Assembly: GCA_003243425.1 (NCBI GenBank)
Contig: QFQP01000041.1
Coordinates: 1-64,000, forward strand
Source: Archangium gephyra
GTDB lineage: Bacteria; Myxococcota; Myxococcia; Myxococcales; Myxococcaceae
DNA: 64,000 nt
Direction of reading: 5' to 3'
The position numbers were made by a program, and so were the translations under genes. This document shows positions 24,940 through 32,432 of the stretch, piece after piece. The notes beneath the pieces were generated by a model. That model saw only the letters and a list, made by a program, of their open reading frames with translations. It ran no database searches and was not told the DNA's origin. Numbering within the stretch: position 1 is the first letter of the stretch; every line of letters begins with the position of its first letter.

Positions 24940-25107
24940 ATGCTCGCAACGGAACAGCTCGATTCGTCGGCGCCACATGCCTTCGATGCCACGCGTGAAA
25001 ACCTCGGCATGGTGGCCATGGGCGTCATCGTGCTGGTGATGTGGTTGTTGTTCCGTACGTGGCTCAAGCGCTCGAGGGCTGAAGAGGCTGTGAAGGCGCA
25101 GAAGTGA
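24940..25107 (+). CDS. Small single-pass membrane protein
   Basis: A 55-residue protein from the ATG at 24940 (an in-frame GTG lies at 24931): a polar N-terminus (MLATEQLDSSAPHAFDATR), one hydrophobic helix (MGVIVLVMWLLFRTWL) and a basic tail ending VKAQK. Its stop overlaps the GTG start of the methyltransferase gene (GTGA), which supports real translation and co-expression. No family recognised. Confidence 0.55.
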   Translation: MLATEQLDSSAPHAFDATRENLGMVAMGVIVLVMWLLFRTWLKRSRAEEAVKAQK

Positions 25108-25733
25108 AGCCGCTCAAGACCCTGGGGACCCACGGCGCGTGGACACTCCGGCAGCGTGACGAGACCTTCATGGTGCAGCACGAGGGGCGCGTGGTGCTCT
25201 CGTCGCGCAACGACGGTCACGAAGGTGACCTCGTGCGGCTCGGGCTCTCGCGGGTCGACAGCGCGTCGCCGCGCGTGCTCGTCGGTGGCCTGGGCTTCGG
25301 TCGGCTGCTGCGTGAAGTGCTCGACCAGGTCGGCGACGGCGCGCGCATCACCGTGCTCGAGCCCTCCGACGCGATGCTGGCCTGGAATCAGGGCCCGCTC
25401 GCCGAGCTGAGCGGCAACGCGCTCGAAGATGATCGCGTGACGGTGCACGGCGGCGACGCGCTCGCGTTTCTCGCCACGCACCGCGCGGCCTACGACGTGG
25501 TGCTGCTCGACCTCGACGCGGGCCCCTTCGACGTCGACGCCAATGACGACCTGTCGATGTACAGCCTGGGCGGCATGACCTGCATCAAGGCGGCGATGGC
25601 ATCGGGTGGGCGGGTGACGGCGGCGTCACGCACCACGCACCCCGGGTTCAACAAGCGACTGACGGCGTGTGGTTTTCACGCGTCGGTCGAGAAGGTCGGG
25701 GAACGGCTGTATTTCTTCGGCGACGTTCGCTGA
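25104..25733 (+). CDS. Spermidine synthase-like methyltransferase-fold protein
   Basis: A 209-residue Rossmann-fold protein with a GTG start. VLVGGLGFGRLLREVL is the nucleotide-binding loop (GGxGxG) and ITVLEPS the following acidic strand; YDVVLLDLDAGP corresponds to the active-site strand of spermidine synthases and related aminopropyl or methyltransferases. Shorter than SpeE (about 280), so it is a spermidine synthase-like protein rather than a proven one. Co-translated with the small membrane protein upstream. Confidence 0.7.
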   Translation: MKPLKTLGTHGAWTLRQRDETFMVQHEGRVVLSSRNDGHEGDLVRLGLSRVDSASPRVLVGGLGFGRLLREVLDQVGDGARITVLEPSDAMLAWNQGPLAELSGNALEDDRVTVHGGDALAFLATHRAAYDVVLLDLDAGPFDVDANDDLSMYSLGGMTCIKAAMASGGRVTAASRTTHPGFNKRLTACGFHASVEKVGERLYFFGDVR

Positions 25734-25933
25734 TCAGCTCTCGAGAGTGGGCGGTTCGAGCGTTGGGTCGGAATCACGCTCGTTCCGCGCCGGCCCGCAG
25801 CACGAACGCTTCGTGGCTCGTTCACGCGCGTGTTGTGACGGTTCTGATGTCACTCTTCGTCGACGGGGTGCGTAAATCGTCATCTGAAACGACGTTCACG
25901 AAGCCTCGCGAGAGAGTGCGCCAGAAAGTTCGA

Positions 25934-25974
25934 AGTCGTGAGCCCGTACGCGATGCGCACGAGAGCTCACGACT
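25934..25974. repeat. Perfect 10-bp inverted repeat downstream of atpH
   Basis: AGTCGTGAGC (25934-25943) and GCTCACGACT (25965-25974) with a 21-bp spacer, 28 bp after the atpH stop in its direction. No clear T-run follows on the minus strand, so it may be a weak terminator or mRNA-end hairpin. The remaining 190 bp up to the methyltransferase gene show nothing recognisable. Confidence 0.4.
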
Positions 25975-26001
25975 CAGAAACACTGCCTCTCTTCAGGCTT
26001 C

Positions 26002-26541
26002 TCAGCCCTGCGTCAGCGTGCGGCTCAGCTCCTGGAGCTGCGCGCGGATGGACCCGTCGTACTGGTGGCTGCCGACGTTGGCGACCACACCACCGATGAG
26101 CGACGGGTCGACCGAGGTCTCCAGCAGCACCGAGCGCTGCGTGAGCGACTCGAGCTGCTTCTTGAGCGCCGCCAGTTCGGCATCACCCAACTTCGAGGCG
26201 CTGGTCACGCGGCCACGCACCCGGCCCATGCGGCTGTCGACCATGTCGCGGTACTGGCGCGCGATGAAGGGCAGGGCACCGAAGCGGTTGCGGTCGGTGA
26301 GCAGGCGCATCACGTTGGCCAGCACCGGCTGCAACCCCGGCGAGTTGGTCACGATGGCCTCGACCAGGTTCATGCGCTGCGCACGTGTCAGCGTGGGGCT
26401 GGCCACAGTGTCGAACAGCTCCTTGTGGCCGTCGAAGAACGCGATGAGAGACTCGAGCTGCTCGAGCACCTGATCCGCGTTGGCTCCAGCGGCTTCGAGA
26501 AGGGCACGGGCATAGCGACGGGCGACGGGGACGTTCGACAT
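26002..26541 (-). CDS. atpH: ATP synthase F1 subunit delta
   Basis: A 179-residue OSCP/delta subunit: VARRYARALLEAA at the start, FIARQYRDMVDSRMGRVRG in the middle and the C-terminal hallmark VDPSLIGGVVANVGSHQYDGSIRAQL. It forms the peripheral stalk cap joining F1 to the membrane part of ATP synthase. It stands alone: the upstream neighbour is divergent and the downstream one convergent, whereas atpH is often followed by atpA. The rest of the F-type synthase must be encoded elsewhere. Confidence 0.95.
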   Translation of the reverse strand: MSNVPVARRYARALLEAAGANADQVLEQLESLIAFFDGHKELFDTVASPTLTRAQRMNLVEAIVTNSPGLQPVLANVMRLLTDRNRFGALPFIARQYRDMVDSRMGRVRGRVTSASKLGDAELAALKKQLESLTQRSVLLETSVDPSLIGGVVANVGSHQYDGSIRAQLQELSRTLTQG

Positions 26542-26634
26542 GGCGGGCGAGCGCCTAGCATTGGGTTTCGCCCGATTCCAGCGATCAGCGGAACCACCCC
26601 GTTTCCCCGGGCGTCGGGCCGGTGAGGTGCCCTC

Positions 26635-27987
26635 ATGACTGCGCTGGTTCCCTTCTTATTGCTCGCCTTCCCGTCGGTGGAGCTCGAGGGCTTTCCCCAC
26701 GTTCAGCAGAAGCCCGATTTCTGCGGCGAAGCCGACGTCGAAATGGCGCTGCGAAGGCTCGGCCGCCAGGTGACGCAAGACGACGTGTTCAACGTGAGCG
26801 GCCTCGACCCGTTGAAGGGGCGTGGCGTTCACGCCGACGAACTGGCGCGCGCCATGAAGGCGCTCGGGCTCGAGACCGGTCAGGTCTGGTACCGCATCGA
26901 CCCGAAGAAGGCGGCGTCACAGCTCGAAGCGCAGTGGGCGGCGCTGCACCGTGACCTCGTGGCCGGCCACCCCAGCATCGTGTGCATGCACTACGACGCG
27001 TCGCCGAACACCACCGAGCACTTCCGGCTCGTCACCGGTTACGACGCGCGCACCGACGAGGTCGTCTACGAAGAGCCCGCCGATGGCACGCAGCAGCGCA
27101 TGAAGCGCGGCGAGTTTCTCTCGCTGATGACCTTCAAGCCCGCGAGCGACCGGTGGACCGTCATTCGCCTGCGCGTCGAACCGAGCGGTGACGCACCGCT
27201 GTTGCCGGAACTCGTCTCGCCCACGCCCGCCGAGCTCGTGCAGCACGTGATGACGCTCACCCGGCCCGAGGGCTTCACCATGGTGTGGGAGCCGCCGTTC
27301 CTGGTCATCGGCAACGAAGCACCCGACAAGGTGAAGTCGCGCGGGCGCGATGTCGTGCGCTGGACGCGCGACCTGCTGCTCAAGGACTTCTTCGCCCGCG
27401 CGCCCACGCACATCGAAGAGGTCTGGGTGTTCAAGGACGCGACGACCTACGAGCGGTATTCGCGGTCGTTGTTCGCGACCGTGCCGACGACGCCGTACGG
27501 CTTCTATCTGTCGTCACGCAACGCGATGGTGATGAACATCAAGCCCGGCTACGGCACGCTGACGCACGAGCTGGTGCACCCGTTCATGCACGAGAACTGG
27601 CCCGACGGGCCCGCGTGGTTGAACGAAGGGCTGGGGTCGCTGTTCGAGCAGCCGGCTGAACGTGACGGCCACTTCGTCGGCAACGTGAACTGGCGCCTGC
27701 CGGCGGTGCAGGCCGCGATTCGCGAGAAGTCGGTGCCGAAGATTTCGGCGCTCATCAACACCACGGCTGATCAGTTCTACGACGACGACTCCGGCGTGCA
27801 TTACGCCATGGCGCGTTACCTCTGTTACTGGCTCCAGGAACGCGGTGAGCTGGTTCGCTTCGTTCAGCTCGCCCAGCAGAAGAAAGACGCCGCGGCTGCC
27901 CTGGAAGCGGTGCTCGGCGGAAAGCCTGACGCGTTCCAGAAGGAATGGGAGACGTTCGTGCTCGGGCTCAAGCGCCGGCGTTCCTGA
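26635..27987 (+). CDS. C39-like cysteine peptidase fused to a gluzincin-type zinc protease
   Basis: A 450-residue protein with a short signal (MTALVPFLLLAFPSVELEG). Residues 20-180 resemble a papain-like C39-type domain: HVQQKPDFCGEADVEMAL with the nucleophile Cys near 30, TEHFRLVTGYD with the catalytic His near 127 and a following Asp. Residues 230-450 contain LTHELVHPFMHENW with the HExxH zinc site near 310 and WLNEGLGSLFE 18 residues on, where the third ligand Glu sits, as in gluzincins (DUF1570-like). Two unrelated protease active sites in one secreted chain are unusual. Possible roles are leader-peptide or cell-wall protein processing, or predation. Confidence 0.75.
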   Translation: MTALVPFLLLAFPSVELEGFPHVQQKPDFCGEADVEMALRRLGRQVTQDDVFNVSGLDPLKGRGVHADELARAMKALGLETGQVWYRIDPKKAASQLEAQWAALHRDLVAGHPSIVCMHYDASPNTTEHFRLVTGYDARTDEVVYEEPADGTQQRMKRGEFLSLMTFKPASDRWTVIRLRVEPSGDAPLLPELVSPTPAELVQHVMTLTRPEGFTMVWEPPFLVIGNEAPDKVKSRGRDVVRWTRDLLLKDFFARAPTHIEEVWVFKDATTYERYSRSLFATVPTTPYGFYLSSRNAMVMNIKPGYGTLTHELVHPFMHENWPDGPAWLNEGLGSLFEQPAERDGHFVGNVNWRLPAVQAAIREKSVPKISALINTTADQFYDDDSGVHYAMARYLCYWLQERGELVRFVQLAQQKKDAAAALEAVLGGKPDAFQKEWETFVLGLKRRRS

Positions 27988-28030
27988 GCCCCTTGTCGCG
28001 ACGCGTCATCTGGTGGCAGAACGCCCCGAA

Positions 28031-28414
28031 ATGATGCGAGCTGTGATTGTTCTCTCAGTGATGCTGGTGGGTTGTGGAGCGGTCGAAGGAAGCGACGATG
28101 CAGGCGTCAGCGATTCCGGCGTGGTGGTCGACGCTGGCTTTGATGCCGGGGTCGAAGACGCGGGCGTCGAGCAGCCCGATGCCGGCACGACGATGGACGC
28201 CGGCGTGTGCACGCCCGATACGTGGGTCAACTTCGGTCAGCAGTTCGTCGCGCAGCGATGCAACGGGTGCCACGCGTTCAATCAGAACTCGGTGCGTGCG
28301 CAGCGCGCGGAGATCATTTCTCGCATCGAGAGCAACGACATGCCGCGCGACAGCTCACTCACCAGCGCGCAGAAGACCCGCGTGCTCGAGTGGCTCAACT
28401 GCGGCGCGAACTGA
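28031..28414 (+). CDS. Lipoprotein with c-type heme motif
   Basis: About 127 residues. MMRAVIVLSVMLVGCG is a lipoprotein signal (LVGC). A low-complexity linker rich in Asp, Ala, Gly and Val (DAGVSDSGVVVDAG...) follows, as in many myxobacterial lipoproteins. The C-terminal domain has QRCNGCHAFN, a CxxCH heme-attachment site, and a Met in SNDMPRDSS that could be the second axial ligand. Predicted monoheme cytochrome c-like electron carrier on the outer face of a membrane. Confidence 0.7.
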   Translation: MMRAVIVLSVMLVGCGAVEGSDDAGVSDSGVVVDAGFDAGVEDAGVEQPDAGTTMDAGVCTPDTWVNFGQQFVAQRCNGCHAFNQNSVRAQRAEIISRIESNDMPRDSSLTSAQKTRVLEWLNCGAN

Positions 28415-28428
28415 ATCTGAATGAATGA

Positions 28429-29474
28429 ATGGAAGCGCTCCTTTCATTCCTTAAAAATCGGCCACTTGGCTCGACCCTCGCCGAAATTGAGGCCGCGCTC
28501 GGTGGCGAATCGAGCGGACAGCGCCTGCTGCGGGCGCTGCGAAGTCTGGAAGCAGAAGGGCGCGTCCGCTTCGAGGGCAACACCACAGCGCGACGCGCTA
28601 CTTCTGGGTCGAACTGACGGCGCTGCACCTGCTCGCATCGTCGTGAATTCCCCGACGCCTACGTGCCGGGGACGACGTTCTATCTGCCTGCGGCGACGCG
28701 TGAACGACTCGCAGATCTCGGTCTGACTGCGGACGTGCGCGCCGGCGGGGACCTTCGCGCGGCACATTGTCGAGGGCTTCTTCTCGACCTCTCGTGGGGT
28801 TCTTCGGCGCTCGAAGGCAATACGTCCTCGCTGCTCGACACCGAGCGGCTCTTTCAACGCGAGCAGGACGCGTCGGGGAAGACAAAGCCTTCATCGAATT
28901 TCTCGTCTCGGAGCCATCGACGCTCTCGCTCGACGAGCGAACAGCGCTCGACGAGGGACGCCTGCGTTCGACACCGGTGCAGATTGGTCAGAGCACCCAT
29001 CTTCCGTCGGCCAACCCGTCGTTGATGGACGAAGCGTTTCGTCAGTTGCTCGCGGTCGCACGACGCATCGACGACCCGTTCGAGTGCGCCTTCTTTGTGC
29101 TGATTCACCTGCGGTATCTGCAGCCGTTCATCGATGGCACCAAACGCACCGCGCGTCTCGCGGCGAACATTCCATTGTTGGTGCGAAACCTGGTGCCGCT
29201 CACATTCATCGACGTGCCTCGGGACGAGTTCACGGCGGCGCAGCTCGCGATGTACGAGGGGTCGACGTTGCGCCTCCGCCAGGTGCGAAGTTCGCTCGGT
29301 GAACCCGACGTGTTCCGACTCAAGTACCGCGAATCGTTGCGTCGGCTCGTTCGCGCGCTGGTTCAAGACCCAGTCGTGGATCGTCGCGCATTCATCGAAC
29401 GTTTCGCCGAGGCGCAGCTCCCACGCGAAGACCGCGCGCGATTCCTTCAGCGCACCGCGGAAGTAGCGCTATAG
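28429..29474 (+). pseudogene. Decayed Fic-family gene with N-terminal winged-helix
   Basis: Pieces in different frames together resemble one Fic-family protein. 28429-28580 encodes a helix-turn-helix (MEALLSFLKNRPLGSTLAEI). Near 28580 the frame changes (SATRYF... is read in another frame, then stops). 28663-28880 gives LLLDLSWGSSALEGNTSSLL, the inhibitory-helix-like region of this family. From about 28890 another frame gives AFIEFLVSEP, GRLRSTPVQIG and YLQPFIDGTKRTARLAANIP, which matches the Fic loop variant found in relatives (YLQPFxDxNKRTxRLAANI). About 15 residues between TALDEG and the preceding helix are missing. Several lesions mean it is non-functional. Confidence 0.75.
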
Positions 29475-29476
29475 TC

Positions 29477-29496
29477 ACTTAAATATTAATAAGTGT
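29477..29496. terminator. AT-rich hairpin between convergent genes
   Basis: CACTTA (29477-29482) and TAAGTG (29491-29496) pair across an AT-only loop just after the Fic remnant. It is strikingly AT-rich for this genome. A further TTTTTAAAAAA run follows at about 29525. It could end transcription from either side. Confidence 0.35.
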
Positions 29497-29513
29497 CTGT
29501 CTCGATGACAGTC

Positions 29514-30110
29514 AGACCACTGCATTTTTAAAAAAACTCCTCCGAGGTCGAGGGGCCAGTCCGGGTCAGCTCCGATGAGGGGTAATCAAGTTGCCGCGCC
29601 CGTTCCGAGCCGCTTCTCCACTGCGGACAACTCGTCAGCGAGCTGATCCACGCGTCGATCAACACAGCGCCCTGCGCATCGACGACGGAACTCTGGCGAC
29701 GCGTGCGCGTTACGGCCTGCGCCCATCAGACCACGCACTCTTTTGAAGAGTCCGAGGTCGAGTGGCCAGTCCAGGTGAGCGCCGATGAGCGGCAATCAAG
29801 TTGCCGCCCCGTTCAGAGCCGTTTCTCCACTGCGGACAACTCGTCAGCGAGCTGATCCACGCGTCGCTCAACCCGCGCCCTGCGCATCGACCACGGAACT
29901 CTGGCGACGTGTGCGCGTTCCGGCCTGCGCCCATCAGACCACTGCACTCTTTTGAGAAGTCCGAGGTCGAGGAGCCAGTCCAGGTGAGCGCCGATGAGCG
30001 GCAATCAAGTTGCCGCCCCCGTTCAAAGCCGCTTCTTCACTGCGGACAACTCGCCAGCGAACTGACCCACGCATCGATCAACGCAGCGCCCTGAGCATCG
30101 ACCACCGAAC
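29514..30110. repeat. Three tandem copies of a roughly 210-bp unit at a gene's 3' end
   Basis: The landmark CTGCGGACAACTCG occurs at 29621, 29830 and 30040 (periods 209 and 210), and CAGACCA at 29514, 29727 and 29935. Each copy carries the AATCAAGTTGCCGC and GAGGTCGAG segments. Copy 3 overlaps the last 25 or so codons and stop of the sugar dehydrogenase gene on the minus strand; copies 1 and 2 are diverged duplicates in which the TGA stop has become TGG. The copies differ by scattered substitutions and small indels, so the duplication is not recent. The stretch 29475-30036 otherwise holds no gene. Confidence 0.85.
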
Positions 30111-32325
30111 TTCCCACCGGAGGCATGCGCGCCGCATCGAGCGCGTGAATTCGCCGAGACACGATGCTGGTCGCGGGAGAACCCGGAGCGATCAACTTCG
30201 CGTTCGCGATTCCCAGACTTCCGTTCTGCGGGTTCGCGTTGCACGAATTCGTCGCGCGGAACTCGAGCGAATACCGCCAGTCCGCCGCGCCCTGACCCAT
30301 GCCCTGCTGATGACAGCCCGCACAGTTGCTGTGCAACCACGCCCGCGCACGTGACTCGAGCGGCTCGCTGCCGAACGGCTCGGGGAACCGGGGCAACGTC
30401 GCCGGCAGCGCCGCCGAGAAGTAGCCGATGTGCTCGAGCGTCTTCAGTTGATCCGCCAATCGCCCCGTCGACGCGTAGCGCTGCTCACGATTGAGCTGAC
30501 CCAGCTCGAGCCCCAGCGATCTCCCCGCGACCGCGGTGTGGCACTGCAGGCACTGCGAGCGGCTCGGGTAGAACCACGTCTGCGAGCCGACCTGCTTCGA
30601 CTTCGACCCCGCGAGCAACGTCGCCTCGGTCTCTGCGTCGTTCCACTCGTACGAATACCCGGCCCAGTCGCCGTTCATGTGACGCATGAACAACCGCGTC
30701 TCGATGCGCTTGCCGCCCAGCGTGAACGTCTTGGCGAGCACCGTGCCGTTGGGGAACGTGAAGTCGCCCGAGCTCTCGACGGTGATGGTGGTGCCGTCGG
30801 GGATCGCCACGAAGCGCTCCTTCGCCGCCCCGTCACTCCAGAACGGCACGTTGATGGAATATGGAATCAACGCAGGCGAGACGATCTTCGGGTCCACCGC
30901 GTCGAAACAGCCGGTCTGCGACAACAACTTCGGGAAGGTGTCGGGCTGCGGAGGACCGCTCGGCACCAGCTGGTGAATCTGCCCCGAGCCGATGTCGAGC
31001 GCGTACACCTCACCGTCGGCCAGCTGACCGAAGCTGGCGAGCGCGAGGTTGGTGTCGAGCAGGTTGCCGAGCTCGTAGCCACCTTCACCATCTGGCTCGA
31101 CCGAGAAGATGCGGCCCGAGCCGTAGTCGCCGAACACGAACTTCCCGATGAGCGAGGGAATGGTGGTGCCGCGGTACACGTAGCCGCCGGTCGTCGAATT
31201 TCCCAGCGAGCGGTCGTACTCCACCACGGGGTCGATGAGCCCTGCGGTCTGACACATCGCTCCGGTGCGACAGTGCGCGCCCTCGCGGATCTTCCAGCCG
31301 TAGTTGCCACCGCGCACCACGCGGTCGACCTCTTCGTACGCGCCCTGGCCCACGTCGGCGACCCACAGCTCGCCGGACACGGTGTCGAAGCTCCAGCGCC
31401 ACGGGTTGCGCAGGCCGCTCGCGTAGATTTCGGCGCAGCGCGTGCCCGCATCGGGCGCGTTGATGGCGTCGTCGGTGCGGTTGCACGCGAGGTCACTCGC
31501 GTACGGGTTGTCTGACGGAATCGCGTAGCGCTGCGCCGCGGGCACGTTCACGTCGAGCCGCAGAAATTTGCCGAGGTTGGTGTTGAGCCGTTGCCCGGTG
31601 TTGAGCGGATCATTCGCGTCACCGCCGTCTCCGAGGCCGATGTACAGAAACCCGTCGGGCCCGAAGCTGATGCTGCCGCCGTTGTGGTTGTTGTACGGCT
31701 GCTCGATTTCGAACACGCGTTCTTCCGTCGTCGCGTCGAGCGTCATGCCGCCGTTGGTGCTGCGAAACCGCGAGACCACCGTGCGCAGCGGCGAGCTCGT
31801 CTCGGTGTAGCTGACGAAGACCTCGAGGCGCGTCGGCCACTGCGGGTGGAACGCCATCCCCAGAAAGCCGCCTTCACCCTGGTCGTCGACCCGCGTCGCG
31901 AAGTCGAGAAACGTGGTGACCTGAGCCGGCATCGCGCCGGCCACGTTGGGGAACACGCGAATGCGGCCCTGGCGTTCTTGAACGAAGACGCGCGTGGTGT
32001 CGCCCGGCGCATTGAAGAGCCCCAGCGGCTGGCTGAAGGACAGGTTGGTGAATACGCGCTGCGTTCTCACCGCGCTCGTCGACGGAGGTGGATTCGGCGC
32101 GACGCAGGTGGTGTTGATGGGGCGCGCGTCGAGCCCGGGCCCACCGTCGTTCTGGGGGCCGGCGTCTTGCGTTTCGCCGCCGCCGCCGCCGGTCTGCGAC
32201 CCACCACCGGTGGCACCACCAGCAGTGCCACCCCCAGAGCTGGTACCGCCTCCGTCCGGCTCTCCTGCGATACCCGAGCAGCTGAACAACGCACACACCG
32301 TGACGGCGATGACGAGTCGGCTCAT
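30037..32325 (-). CDS. PQQ-type sugar dehydrogenase/cytochrome c fusion lipoprotein
   Basis: About 762 residues. The start at 32325 yields MSRLVIAVTVCALFSCSG with a lipobox (LFSC), then a Gly/Ser/Thr linker of 50 residues. Residues 80-470 form a six-bladed propeller of the soluble glucose/sorbosone dehydrogenase family (QPLGLFNAPG, GGFLGMAFHPQW, NHNGGSISFGPDGFLYIGLGDG, ASGLRNPWRWSFD, GGNYGWKIREG). The C-terminal 280 residues carry CLQCH and CAGCH heme-binding sites. It likely oxidises sugars or other alcohols with PQQ and passes electrons to heme at the cell surface. The 3' end is the template of a tandem triplication. Divergent from the Hsp70-like gene. Confidence 0.85.
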   Translation of the reverse strand: MSRLVIAVTVCALFSCSGIAGEPDGGGTSSGGGTAGGATGGGSQTGGGGGETQDAGPQNDGGPGLDARPINTTCVAPNPPPSTSAVRTQRVFTNLSFSQPLGLFNAPGDTTRVFVQERQGRIRVFPNVAGAMPAQVTTFLDFATRVDDQGEGGFLGMAFHPQWPTRLEVFVSYTETSSPLRTVVSRFRSTNGGMTLDATTEERVFEIEQPYNNHNGGSISFGPDGFLYIGLGDGGDANDPLNTGQRLNTNLGKFLRLDVNVPAAQRYAIPSDNPYASDLACNRTDDAINAPDAGTRCAEIYASGLRNPWRWSFDTVSGELWVADVGQGAYEEVDRVVRGGNYGWKIREGAHCRTGAMCQTAGLIDPVVEYDRSLGNSTTGGYVYRGTTIPSLIGKFVFGDYGSGRIFSVEPDGEGGYELGNLLDTNLALASFGQLADGEVYALDIGSGQIHQLVPSGPPQPDTFPKLLSQTGCFDAVDPKIVSPALIPYSINVPFWSDGAAKERFVAIPDGTTITVESSGDFTFPNGTVLAKTFTLGGKRIETRLFMRHMNGDWAGYSYEWNDAETEATLLAGSKSKQVGSQTWFYPSRSQCLQCHTAVAGRSLGLELGQLNREQRYASTGRLADQLKTLEHIGYFSAALPATLPRFPEPFGSEPLESRARAWLHSNCAGCHQQGMGQGAADWRYSLEFRATNSCNANPQNGSLGIANAKLIAPGSPATSIVSRRIHALDAARMPPVGSSVVDAQGAALIDAWVSSLASCPQ

Positions 32326-32432
32326 GCGCGCGAACTCTGACGGAGGTGCGAAGAACCGCAAGCCGTGTGGCTGATCCATCACCCGCACTTGGCCGGCGCA
32401 TGTGCGCGCGATGCAGGTAAGGTCGGCCCGCC

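Noticed and set aside
1485..25736. TGATCA overlapping stop codons at 1485, 2043, 4992 and 25731
   Set aside because: Looks striking, but without hexamer statistics it may simply reflect TGA stops plus base composition.
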